A DNA stretch of 64,000 nt from positions 930,001 to 994,000 of the forward strand of contig CAWJEJ010000001.1 of the NCBI GenBank assembly GCA_963841855.1, given 5' to 3'. The notes beneath the pieces were generated by a model, which worked only from the letters and a program-made list of their open reading frames with translations, was not told the DNA's origin and ran no database searches. Shown here piece after piece: positions 6,899 to 15,405 of the stretch (positions within the stretch are counted from its first letter, which is position 1; each line of letters opens with the position of its first letter). This stretch comes from CAXBBB01 sp963841855. GTDB lineage: Bacteria > Bacteroidota > Rhodothermia > Rhodothermales > BA12. Both the position numbers and the translations under genes were made by a program.

Positions 6899-7996
6899 GG
6901 CCTACCCCCTCTTCGCCTGGTTCGGTTGTTTCCTCCTCCTATTGGGAGGAGGGTGCAGCGTCACGGCTAGCGAGGAAGCCGCCTCACGCGACTGGCCCGA
7001 CCCCACGACCGCCGACGCCGCTGCGTACGCCGCACTCCCGCAGGGTTTCGGGGCGCTAGCGGCGTCGCGCCTCCCGACAGATGCCTCCGGTCTCATTGGG
7101 CGGAACCAGACGTGGGGCGCGCTCTACTCCCCTCGGTTCCAACTCGGAGCCGGGGCGGCGCTCCGAACGACGCTCGCAGCAGGCCGCGCGTCAGAAGCGG
7201 CTCGCGCGTTCAGAGTCGTCGAGGCCGGTACGGAGGTGATCGGGACCGACGGTTCCATCCCGTCGGCGCTCCCTCCCAGCGTCGGGGGGACGCCTTCGCC
7301 TACCGACATCGCCAGCGCCGCCGCGTTCTTCTTGGGCGACGCCTGCCTCGGGCTCCTCGCGCTCGAAGCCTCTCCCGCTCCCGACCGTGTTGCCACCCCA
7401 GTACGACGCGAGGCCGCGCGTGCGAGCGTAGCGCGCGCGACGGGGTGGCTGCTTGCCCAACGGGGCCTGCTCACGGGGGCCGACCGCTCCGCCCCGAACC
7501 GCCTGCTCTTCGACGCGCTCGCGTTCCAGGCGTGTGGGGTGTTCGCATCGGAGGAGGTTCGAACCCAGGCCGACCGTGAGGCGACGGCGTTCGTGGACGC
7601 CTCCCTCGGCCTGTACGACCCGAGCGGGTTCTTTGTCGAGGGCGGAGGGCACGACACGAGCTACCAGGGCGTCGCGCTCCGCGTGGGCGAGGACGTGCTC
7701 CTGGCAGGGTATCCAGACAAGGACGGGCGCTTGCAATCGGCGCTCGCGGGCGCGGCGGCGTGGCTTGCTGACCGCATAGACGACGCCGGGCAGATAGACT
7801 CTCGTCCGGGAACACTCGGACGTGCGACGGAGGCGAGGTCGTATTTGGGGAGCCCAAGCGGGTCGCGGTCACGGACGTATTCGCGGGTCTTGGGTACTCG
7901 GCCGTGCGGACGGGCGCGGAATCCGTGCTCGGCGCGGCGGAGCGGGTCGAGGCGTGGGCACTCGCTAACGAGGGGTCAAATCCTTGCTTCCCATAG
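6897..7996 (+). pseudogene. Cassette 12: secreted lipoprotein gene with one frameshift
   Basis: ATG 6897 overlaps the attC core. The signal ends in lipobox GGGC (about residue 19). The mature protein is helical and repeat-like (GWLLAQRGLLTGADRSAPNR, GFFVEGGGHDTSYQGVALRV), suggestive of an alpha/alpha-toroid secreted protein, family not identified. Near 7800 the frame breaks. The minus-one frame continues sensibly as SSGNTRTCDGGEVVFGEPKR ... NEGSNPCFP and stops at 7994-7996, 15 bp before the inverse core. In the original frame the protein would instead run through the attC as low-complexity sequence. The break may be a real mutation or a sequencing indel. Confidence 0.7.
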
Positions 7997-8011
7997 TTCA
8001 TCCGCTGGACC

Positions 8012-8139
8012 ATATAACCCGCCGCTGCAGGCCGACAACGGGCTCCAACGCTTTTGCTTCGTCCGGGCTCCGGCGTCTACGTTGCCTATCCCACCGTTCT
8101 CGGTCGATGCCCGTTGCGCCAGAGCCTCGTCTGTTATGC
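8012..8139 (+). other. attC site 13 (hybrid arms)
   Basis: R'' ATATAAC at 8012-8018 is the exact complement of cassette 12's R' GTTATAT. R' GTTATGC is at 8133-8139. The left arm (CGCCGCTGCAGGCCGACAACGG) resembles the second subfamily, while the right arm (TTGCGCCAGAGCCTCGTCT) resembles the first. Confidence 0.87.
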
Positions 8140-8179
8140 CGCCCCGCGGCAGCGTAGCTCAACCCATTCGAGAAAGATC

Positions 8180-8533
8180 ATGCGCCTCTTGCTTTCAGTC
8201 CTCATAACGGACAATCCCGGAACCGAAATCACGGCCGTGGCTGATTCCGCGGAAACGACTTCTGATCAACCGGTCACCATCGATGTTCTCGCCAATGACC
8301 AGAATCGTCGAGGAGGCCCTTTGGCGATACTGTCATTCGGCAACGTCCGGCATGGAGACGTGACGCAAACCCAGGAGAGTCCTACCATAGAGCCGAAAAA
8401 TTGTCTCGTCTATACTCCAGACGCTGGTTTTGCAGGGGTGGATACGTTCTACTACCGGTGTCTCGGAGCGCTGAGCCAAACGCCGCTACCTCGACATGAC
8501 CCTCTTATACGCCCTTTTCCTAAACCCACATAA
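8180..8533 (+). CDS. Cassette 13: fragment with a bacterial Ig/cadherin-like domain
   Basis: The 117-aa product contains the recognisable core PVTIDVLANDQNRRGGPLAI ... CLVYTPDAGFAGVDTFYYRC. This is the pattern of the VLAND/YTP..GF.G.D.F.Y tandem Ig-like domains of large bacterial surface proteins. The N-terminus is too short for a normal signal, and the domain ends in unrelated sequence. It therefore looks like a truncated remnant. No inverse core follows before the next gene at 8684, so this cassette has lost its distal attC and marks the array edge. Confidence 0.55.
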   Translation: MRLLLSVLITDNPGTEITAVADSAETTSDQPVTIDVLANDQNRRGGPLAILSFGNVRHGDVTQTQESPTIEPKNCLVYTPDAGFAGVDTFYYRCLGALSQTPLPRHDPLIRPFPKPT

Positions 8534-8683
8534 TTCGCTGCTTGACCCTCCACCTCGAAGCAGATGCGTGCCCGGCTATTCTGGTGTGCGCGCCCTGTTT
8601 TACCGCCGATGACCAAATGCGTCGCCCGTTTGCGTAGATAGGAAGGCATCCCCTCGTCACCCCTCTGTATTCCCCCCGTCGCC

Positions 8684-11600
8684 ATGCGCTTCTTCGCACT
8701 TCTGCTCCTCTTCGCCCTGCCCGCCGCCGCGCAGACGCCCATCGTCTCCTCCGTGCCGTGGTCGTCCTACACCCAGAGCGTGCAGCCGGACGACGAATTC
8801 TCGTACACCTTCACCGGCACCGCCGGGCAGGTGGCCTCCCTCGACCTGCTCGCCCTCTCCGACATCACGCAGCCGGGCACGCAGAGCGTCGTTGGCACCG
8901 TGCGCATCACGGACGAGGCGGGCACGACGCTCCGCGACGATGCCTACGGCTCACAGATCCTCACTTGGCAGGCGAATAACACGACGGTGGACGGCACGGT
9001 GCGCAGCATCCAGGAGCGCGACGTGGGCCTCACGGTGGTGCTGCCGGCCGACGGCACCTACCGCGTCGAGGTCGAGGTCCAGCCTCCTAGTTTATTCAGC
9101 CATCCCGGCTCCTACGAACTACGCTTCAACCTGCTCGACCCCGGCGCGGCCTTCACCGTCAGCGACGGCACCTCGGCCCCGACCTGCGCGGCGGACACCG
9201 GCTTCTTGCGCTCCGCCATGCGTGCCGTGCAGGCCGAGGGCACCGTGACGGCCTGCGCGGGCACGCACCTCGTCCAGCGGGAACTCTACGCCACCGTGCC
9301 CGGCCTCACGTTGCAGGGCGAGAGCGGCACCGTCGTCGCCCTCGGCACGCCGGGCAGACGGCGGCAGGGCAACTTCGACGAGCTGCGTTTTACCGACGAC
9401 CGCTTTACCGTGCAAGACCTCGCGCTGCGCGGCGCCGTCCGGGCCTCGAACATGGGCAGCGGCAGCCCCTTCGCCAACACGTTCGACGGCCTCACCATCG
9501 CGAACGTCGCCTTCCGGCGCGACCGCTTCTACCACGTCCAGGTCGAGCCTTCCTCCTTCACCGACGTGCCGCGCAGCGCGGGAGCACGGCTGCTCGGCAA
9601 CACCTTTCTGGGGGTGAACGGGCAGAGTCCGAGCACGGCCGTCTTTCTCAGCGGCGACGGCGTGGAGGTGCGCGGCAACGCTTTCTTCCCGGATACCACC
9701 TGCTCGCTGCCCTTCTGCGGCGGTTACGGCCGTGCGCTCATTCTCGACGGCGCCGGCGTCGTGGTCGAAGGCAACAGCTTTACCGAGGTGACGTTCGGCC
9801 TGCGGCTCCTCCGCGCCGAGGGTGCCCTCGTAGAAAACAACGGCTTCACCAGCGACAGGATGAGCAACGCGGTGGAACGCCCCGAGCGCAGTCAGTTCGG
9901 GACGAGCCTGCGGGTGGCGGCGATGACCGTGCGCGGCAACAGCATGAGCGGCTCCAACGGCACGCTCGACATCGCGGGCGTGGACGACGTGCTCATCGAA
10001 CGCAACAGCATCCGCGTGCTGGGCGGTAGAGCTTCTTTGCAAGGAGACGTGGCCGTGCGGCTGCGCGAGAGCGGCGGCACGCTCGTCAACAACAAGATCA
10101 TCGCCGCGCAGGAAGTGTTTGCGAACAGTAGTACCAGCGGGCTCACCGGCAGCGGGCTGCTCTACGAGAGCGAGGAGGCCGCGCCGCCGCCCCTCGTCGT
10201 CGTCAACAACACGTTTCAGATAGATGGATTCGGCACGAGTCCCAACGGCGGCGACAGCGGCGACGCGGCCGTGCAGATCAGCACGCCCAACGCCGAGGTA
10301 GCGCCCGTGGTGCTCTTCAACAACCTCTTCGCCTCTCCGGCCTACGAAGGCCGCCTCAATCCGCAGAAACCCATCGCGCTCGCCACCGACGCGCCGCTCG
10401 CCTACGCGGACTACAACTTCTACGATATCGGCACGCAGGACGGGGGCGGCTTCGATCCGATCGAGGGCGTCTTCGATCCGATCGAGGGCGGCTTCGATCC
10501 GATCTACTTCGGCGAGGCCGTCCCCGGCCGCTTCGACCGCTACGGCTCCACCGACCTGGACCCTGCGCTGGTGCCCCAGGCGTTCAGCGAGGCCGTGGAC
10601 GCGGGGCTGGACGAGGCACCCGGCGGCGTCATGGCGCCCCTGGACGACTTCGACGGCACGACGCGCCCGCTCGGCAGAGGCATCGACATCGGCGCCGTAG
10701 AGACGACGCCAGCGCTGCCGGACAACGCCGTCGTGCTGGTGCACAGCGGCGTGGAGCACCTGGGCTACAGCCTCGCGGTGGGCGAGGTGGACGGCGGGCG
10801 GCAGGACGACCTCGCCCTCACCGGCCTCGCGCTCTTGCAGTCCCGCACCGACCCCGGGGCGTCCGGCTTCGACGACGACCTCGTCGAGCCGTTCACCGAC
10901 TTCGAGGTGCCGGCCGTCTACCTGTACCGCGGCGCCGGGCGGCAGGCGTCGCTCACCACCGTCGACCTCGCCGAGGTCGCCGACATCGTGGTGGAGACCT
11001 CCGCAGACTTTGCGGGCTCGTTCGGCGGCGGCCACGGCCTGCTCCACCTCGCCGACTACGACGCCGACGGCCGCGACGACCTCTTCGTCGGCGGCTTGGC
11101 GCCGGACAGCACGGGTGCGCTCGTGGGCGCCGTCTTCGTCTTCAACGCCGACTCGCTCATGCGCCGCCCGCTGCTGGACGAGACCGCCGCCATCCACGTG
11201 CTGCTCAGCGAGCACAGCGTCTACCCCGACATCGTGCGCGCCGCCGACCTGAACGGCAACGGTCGCCTGGACGTGGTGGCGGGCTTCTCGCGCGCGGGCA
11301 CCTCCGAAGAGGGCGCCGTCAGCCTCTGGCGCGGCACCGCCACGCCCGGCTCCGTCACGCCCGGCTTCGTCACCGCGCCCACCTGGACGCTCGCCGGCAC
11401 CGCGCCCAACGAGCACCTCGGCGCCTGGCTCGCCACCGGCAACCTGCAAACTAGCGGCCCGACCGACCTCGCCGTCGTAGCGGGCGGCCACACCGTCTTT
11501 CCCGGCCCCGGCGAGTACAGCGGCGGCTTTCAGAGCGACTGCGTGAACCTAGACGACGACTTCTACGACGTGCTCGCCGCCGGCAGCGACGCGGGCTACG

Positions 11601-13042
11601 GCGTGCTCTTCCAGGGCCCGCTGCCCACCGCGCCGACGAACGGCGTGACGGTGCAGGGGCAGATCGAGGCCGCCCTGACCTCCAACGCCTCCTCGGCCTT
11701 CGGCTGGGCGCCCTTTGCCCGCACGATGCTCGCCGACCTGGACGGCGACGGCCTCGACGAGTGGTTCATCGGCGCGAGCACGCCGCGGCCCTACCGCGCC
11801 ATCTGGAGCCTGACGGGCGACCCCATCGGTGACGACAGCGGCGGCTGCACCTTCGAGCTGGCGCGTCCCGCCGGTGGAGCGGCCGTGCTGGGCACCGCCC
11901 ACGCCGTCCGCTTCGACCCCGGCCAGCTCACGGCGGGTGCCGCGCTCACCGAGAGCATGGCCGCCGCCCGCTACGAGGGTTACGGCCGCAGCCTCTTCGC
12001 CGGTGACCATATCAAGGCGATGCCCACCACGAACCGCCCCGACCTTGGCCTCGCCGACGACGAAGGCGGCATCTACCTCCAAAAAGACGGTGCCCTCCCT
12101 GGCAACGACGGCGCCTTCCCCTCCGACTTGCTCTACCTCACCGACGACCTGCGGCGCACCCTCACCGGTCTCGTTTACAGCGAAACCGGCGTGCTGGGCC
12201 AGACGCTGGCCGGCGGCGACGTGATGGGCGACAACCGGGAGGACCTCCTGGCCGGGGCGCCCTGGGCCGTGCCCTACGACATGGGAGGCCGCGCGGGCCG
12301 CACGTACCTCTTCCGCACCTCCGCGCCCGTCGAGTTCGAGAACCTCGCGCTGGAAGAGAGCGACGCCGTCTGCGCGGTGGACAACCTCGTGTGCCTCTAC
12401 AACAACCTCGGCAGCGCCACGGTGGACCTCGACGTGATCTACGAGATCGCCACCCTCGAAGAGCTCACCGCCGCCATGGACTACCTCATCGCGCTCATCG
12501 AGGCGAACAACGTCGGCGGCAGCGGCAAAGCGATGCCTGTGGACCTGGACGTGTGCTTCCCGGCGGACGACCTCGCCGTGGTGCCGGACGACCGTGACGA
12601 GGTGACGGTCTACCGCCGCGCCGACGCCTCGGACGATTGGACGGCGCTGCCGACGGTCGTGCGCGACATCGTGCCGGGTAAAACGGTGATCTGTGGCACG
12701 GGCGTGACCGGCCCCGCGCAGTTCGCCGCGTTTGCGCCGCCAGAGGTGCTCACCGCCGAACTGCCGCTGGACTCCCCGTACGCCTTTGGCCTCGACGCCG
12801 CCTTTCCCAACCCGTTCTCCACATCGGCGCGCATCGTCTACCGCCTGCCGACGGCGCAGCACGTGCGCCTCGTCGTCCACGACGCGCTGGGCCGCGAGGT
12901 GGCGCGTCTCGTGGACGCGCCGCAGGAGGCGGGCCGCCACGTGGCGATGCTGGACGCGGGCGCGCTGGTGTCGGGCGTCTACCTCTACCGTCTGGAGGCG
13001 GGCGCGCACACCGCCGTACGCAGCGTGGTGGTGGCGCGGTGA
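8684..13042 (+). CDS. Large secreted beta-helix / FG-GAP protein with T9SS sorting domain
   Basis: The 1452-aa product has a signal peptide (about 1-17, cleaved after AAAQ). Next come a short beta-sandwich and a right-handed parallel beta-helix region (about 160-560) with repeated ...GNxF/NNxF turns. A second half of FG-GAP/VCBS-like repeats (about 680-1180; DYDADGRDDLFVGG, DLDGDGLDEWF) follows. The C-terminal type A sorting domain (about 1370-1452) reads AAFPNPFSTSARIVYRLP ... GREVARLVDAP ... GVYLYRLEAG. Such proteins cross the outer membrane through T9SS and stay on the cell surface. A 7-residue repeat (FDPIEGG) occurs at about residues 589-608. It sits between the main array and an isolated cassette. 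Confidence 0.85.
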   Translation: MRFFALLLLFALPAAAQTPIVSSVPWSSYTQSVQPDDEFSYTFTGTAGQVASLDLLALSDITQPGTQSVVGTVRITDEAGTTLRDDAYGSQILTWQANNTTVDGTVRSIQERDVGLTVVLPADGTYRVEVEVQPPSLFSHPGSYELRFNLLDPGAAFTVSDGTSAPTCAADTGFLRSAMRAVQAEGTVTACAGTHLVQRELYATVPGLTLQGESGTVVALGTPGRRRQGNFDELRFTDDRFTVQDLALRGAVRASNMGSGSPFANTFDGLTIANVAFRRDRFYHVQVEPSSFTDVPRSAGARLLGNTFLGVNGQSPSTAVFLSGDGVEVRGNAFFPDTTCSLPFCGGYGRALILDGAGVVVEGNSFTEVTFGLRLLRAEGALVENNGFTSDRMSNAVERPERSQFGTSLRVAAMTVRGNSMSGSNGTLDIAGVDDVLIERNSIRVLGGRASLQGDVAVRLRESGGTLVNNKIIAAQEVFANSSTSGLTGSGLLYESEEAAPPPLVVVNNTFQIDGFGTSPNGGDSGDAAVQISTPNAEVAPVVLFNNLFASPAYEGRLNPQKPIALATDAPLAYADYNFYDIGTQDGGGFDPIEGVFDPIEGGFDPIYFGEAVPGRFDRYGSTDLDPALVPQAFSEAVDAGLDEAPGGVMAPLDDFDGTTRPLGRGIDIGAVETTPALPDNAVVLVHSGVEHLGYSLAVGEVDGGRQDDLALTGLALLQSRTDPGASGFDDDLVEPFTDFEVPAVYLYRGAGRQASLTTVDLAEVADIVVETSADFAGSFGGGHGLLHLADYDADGRDDLFVGGLAPDSTGALVGAVFVFNADSLMRRPLLDETAAIHVLLSEHSVYPDIVRAADLNGNGRLDVVAGFSRAGTSEEGAVSLWRGTATPGSVTPGFVTAPTWTLAGTAPNEHLGAWLATGNLQTSGPTDLAVVAGGHTVFPGPGEYSGGFQSDCVNLDDDFYDVLAAGSDAGYGVLFQGPLPTAPTNGVTVQGQIEAALTSNASSAFGWAPFARTMLADLDGDGLDEWFIGASTPRPYRAIWSLTGDPIGDDSGGCTFELARPAGGAAVLGTAHAVRFDPGQLTAGAALTESMAAARYEGYGRSLFAGDHIKAMPTTNRPDLGLADDEGGIYLQKDGALPGNDGAFPSDLLYLTDDLRRTLTGLVYSETGVLGQTLAGGDVMGDNREDLLAGAPWAVPYDMGGRAGRTYLFRTSAPVEFENLALEESDAVCAVDNLVCLYNNLGSATVDLDVIYEIATLEELTAAMDYLIALIEANNVGGSGKAMPVDLDVCFPADDLAVVPDDRDEVTVYRRADASDDWTALPTVVRDIVPGKTVICGTGVTGPAQFAAFAPPEVLTAELPLDSPYAFGLDAAFPNPFSTSARIVYRLPTAQHVRLVVHDALGREVARLVDAPQEAGRHVAMLDAGALVSGVYLYRLEAGAHTAVRSVVVAR
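10448..10510 (+). repeat. Three tandem 21-bp units inside the T9SS protein gene
   Basis: The unit CTTCGATCCGATCGAGGGCG plus one base is repeated nearly exactly. It encodes GFDPIEG, VFDPIEG and GFDPIYF. It joins the beta-helix half to the FG-GAP half and could vary in copy number by slippage. Confidence 0.85.
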
Positions 13043-13045
13043 GGC

Positions 13046-13080
13046 CGGGGGCGCGGCTCACAACGCATCGCGCGCCCCCG
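13046..13080 (+). terminator. Hairpin after the large T9SS gene
   Basis: GGGGGCGCG and CGCGCCCCC arms are separated by about 14 nt, starting 4 bp after the stop codon. There is no T-run, so this may be a transcript-end stabilising stem rather than an intrinsic terminator. Confidence 0.45.
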
Positions 13081-13439
13081 TCCGCTGCCGAGCGTCAAGC
13101 GAAACCATAGACGCTTTCATCGACCAAGTCTTCGGAGAAGACGGCTTCTATCCATCCGAGCATATGCAGGTGCCGGATGGCGAGGGTCACCTCCTCGCCC
13201 CGAAGCGGCGGCTCGTGTCGCCGCTTCGGGCGCTGTACGGCTCGAAACACATTCTCTTCGTCGGCCCCATCTGCGACCAGATACCGGGCTGCATAATGGG
13301 CCGTTGCAGCTATCCCCGGTTGGTGCCCTCGTATACGCAGAAAGAGATCTGCGAGCGCGTCGAGCGTATCGTCCCAGCCGTCGAGGTCCGGCGTGAAAGC
13401 GTCACGTGCCGTCTCGAACGCAGGGCCTCCGATTCACCG
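13081..13439. other. Intergenic, about 360 bp, no convincing gene
   Basis: A plus-strand frame reads on from 13081 but has no start or family I recognise. GAAGCGGCGGC...CGCCGCTTCGGG at about 13202-13231 is a strong hairpin. Probably decayed sequence next to the kinase fragment. Confidence 0.4.
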
Positions 13440-13920
13440 ATCCGTGCTGCCGCCGTCCTGCGCGAGCAAGACCGGGAACGTCGCCGTAAAGGTGCTGCCG
13501 CGGCTCTTTTCGGTCTCTCGATCGTCAGGTGGCCGTCCAGCTTTTCGACGAGGCGCTTGGTGATCGCCAGGCCGAGGCCGCGGCCCTCGTGCGCGCGCGC
13601 GAGACCCTCGGACTCTTGACAGAACTCCAAGAGGTACGGCAGGAACGCCGCGTCGATGCCCTCGCCTGTGTCTTCGACGGCCACGCGAAGCCGTTGTCCG
13701 GCGCGGGGCGCGCGTGGATCGTCACGCTGCCGTCGCGGGTGAACTTCAGCGCGTCGCCTACCAAGTTGTCCAGGATGCGATGCAGCACGGCGGCATCCGT
13801 CACGGCATACAGATCTTCCGGCGCTGCCAGCCGCAAGACAAAGGCCTTGTCGACGGCGAGAGGGTGAAGCATCCGCAGGGCCTCGTGCGCCAGCGCGACG
13901 ACGTCGATGCGGAGCGCCGC
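13440..13920 (-). pseudogene. Histidine-kinase catalytic domain fragment, frameshifted
   Basis: On the minus strand one frame gives IDVVALAHEALRMLHPLAVD ... HRILDNLVGDALKFT (the N box). A second frame continues RLRVAVEDTGEGID (G1) ... EGRGLGLAITKRLVEKLDG (G2). Together they form a HATPase_c domain split by a frameshift near 13690. The dimerisation/His domain and any sensor are missing; the upstream side is replaced by IS3-type sequence from about 13925. Not expected to be functional. Confidence 0.8.
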
Positions 13921-13924
13921 TACG

Positions 13925-14410
13925 GAGCGATGGACAAGAGCGAAGCCAAGCGCCTGCGCGAACTCGAAAAGGAAAACGCACGACTGGAAAAAGCTACTCG
14001 CCCACCCCACCGCGGTGGGGTAGTAGCTTCGCTCGACAATGACATCCTGCGCGAGGTGGCGCGGGGAAAGTTCTGAGCGCGGCCCGCCGCCATGACGCCG
14101 TGCGCCACGTGCAAACGAAGCTTGGCGTGAGCCAAAGGCGTGCCTGCCGCGTGATCAAGCAGCCACGCGCGAGCCAGCGCTACTAAAGCGTGCGCCCGGA
14201 CCGGGATGCCACTCTTGCAAAGCGCGTCGGTACGCTCACCGCCCGTCATACCCACTACGGCTACCGGCGCATCTGGGCGCTGCTACGTGATGGTGGGTCA
14301 GTCGTCAACCTCAAAAGAGTGCATCGACTCTGGCGCGAAGCGGGCTTGCAAGTGCGCCGAAAGAGCAGCAAGCGTCGCCGTACAGGTTCGGGCGACAAGC
14401 CAGTCCTTTA
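13925..14410 (+). pseudogene. IS3-family element fragment (OrfA end plus OrfB start)
   Basis: OrfA C-terminus: SEAKRLRELEKENARLEK ... LDNDILREVARGKF, stop near 14076. It has a small insert whose DNA is palindromic (CCACCGCGGTGG core, about 13999-14030). OrfB start: HDAVRHVQTKLGVSQRRACR, a TAA where QRYR is expected, then RPDRDATLAKRV ... HYGYRRIWALLRDGG and VHRLWREAGLQVRRK. The catalytic core is absent. The fragment abuts the kinase remnant, so the IS probably disrupted that gene. It may be related to the remnant at 6387. Confidence 0.78.
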
Positions 14411-14685
14411 CCTCCGGGACCACTCGCTTGCCCCCGGCACGCACCAAGCATCCACGTCGGAATCTCTGGCTGTCGTGCGGCAGGGGCCAGAACCAAGCCC
14501 AGCGTCATTGTCTCCACCAGTTCGGCCAGGCATTCCGCTTCCCAGTTTTCGGCATCTTGTGGATCGTAGCGATCGGAGCCGCAATCCTTTCGACGCTATT
14601 CGTCTCACTGCAAGCAAGCCGCTAAAACCGAACGCGGCGTGAGATGTGGTAAGACCGTGCCAAACGCACCGATAGACGCGGTGGC

Positions 14686-14805
14686 GCATGACCCATGGCT
14701 GCGGGCAATGCAAAGGCGGGCGGTTGCACGCTGTCGCAGCTTCTGCACTTACACTGCCTGCTCACACGTCGGCGCATTTGCGCGCCAGAGCCTCGTCTGT
14801 TGTAC
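14686..14805 (+). other. attC site 14, outside the main array
   Basis: R'' GCATGAC (14686-14692, one change from GCATAAC), a main-family left arm (GGCTGCGGGCAATGCAAAGG) and right arm CGCGCCAGAGCCTCGTCT are present. R' is GTTGTAC at 14799-14805. The site is complete but lies 6.5 kb beyond the last site of the main array. Confidence 0.85.
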
Positions 14806-14816
14806 AGCCCACTCCG

Positions 14817-15395
14817 ATGAAGCTGTTCACTCTCCTTACCCTGCTTGCTCTCTCGCTGTCTGCCTGCCCAGGGCCGGAGGCAATGACCGCAACACCCACA
14901 GCAAACGAGGACGGAGAGCAGCGCGTGGATCAGTTCGAGTACAGAGACCACCGTGTTATCGTTTACTTCACTGATCCCCTCCTGAAGATTATGAGCGGTG
15001 ATCCAAAGTTCTTGCGCCGCCCTTCCCGCGAGCAAGCCGATGCCCTCAGCAACTACCTCCACCACAATGAAGTCTATCGATTCGTAATTGAGAGAGCAGA
15101 CGGCGAATCCGTTGGAGAATTGGTCATGGAGGGCGATCCAGACATCACGGACTCAGCCGCCTTTTATCGAATCGTCGACCGCCACCCGACCGCCACCGAT
15201 TTGGATAAGGTAAACGCGGTTCAAACTGGCGTGCGCGGGATGTTGTTTGAGCATATGGCACCGTTCCAAACGCCAGAGGGAAGAAGCGCAGTTGGGAAAG
15301 GTATAGCTCTATTCGAGGGAATCTTTATGATGGTCACTCCTTATTCGGAAGTCAAGACAGCAATGCTCCCTCACATAGAGCAGATCACAGGTTGA
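14817..15395 (+). CDS. Cassette 14: lipoprotein of unknown function
   Basis: The 192-aa product starts at ATG 14817 with MKLFTLLTLLALSLSACPG; the lipobox LSAC is at about residue 17. A Thr/Ala-rich linker is followed by a mixed helical domain (YRDHRVIVYFTDPLLKIMSG, FLRRPSREQADALSNYLHH, a HMAPFQTPEGRSAVGKGIAL segment). I do not recognise the family. It lies between attC site 14 and a decayed attC, so it is a cassette gene left outside the contiguous array. Confidence 0.7.
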   Translation: MKLFTLLTLLALSLSACPGPEAMTATPTANEDGEQRVDQFEYRDHRVIVYFTDPLLKIMSGDPKFLRRPSREQADALSNYLHHNEVYRFVIERADGESVGELVMEGDPDITDSAAFYRIVDRHPTATDLDKVNAVQTGVRGMLFEHMAPFQTPEGRSAVGKGIALFEGIFMMVTPYSEVKTAMLPHIEQITG

Positions 15396-15405
15396 GGCAC
15401 GGGCT

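Larger units (their letters stand above)
1..8533 (+). mobile_element. Integron gene-cassette array, distal part
   Basis: About 13 cassettes lie head to tail, each beginning at a GTTATGC-like core and ending at its inverse GCATAAC-like core. The sites between them are 119-130 bp imperfect palindromes of one family. Every recognisable gene is on the plus strand and fills most of its cassette. Seen directly: the repeated sites and the matching cassette ends. Known: this layout is that of integron cassettes recombined by IntI at attC. Inferred: the integrase and attI lie left of base 1, or the array is a CALIN (attC cluster lacking an integrase). No tyrosine recombinase is visible in the window. 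Confidence 0.92.

Noticed and set aside
1..8139. Regularly spaced repeats as a CRISPR array
   Set aside because: The repeats are about 120 bp palindromes separated by 300-1100 bp coding intervals with own start and stop codons; no short uniform spacers or cas genes.
9119..11491. 790-aa open frame on the minus strand
   Set aside because: It lies antisense to the clear T9SS protein, has Arg/Ala/Val/His-rich composition and no domains; it is a high-GC shadow.
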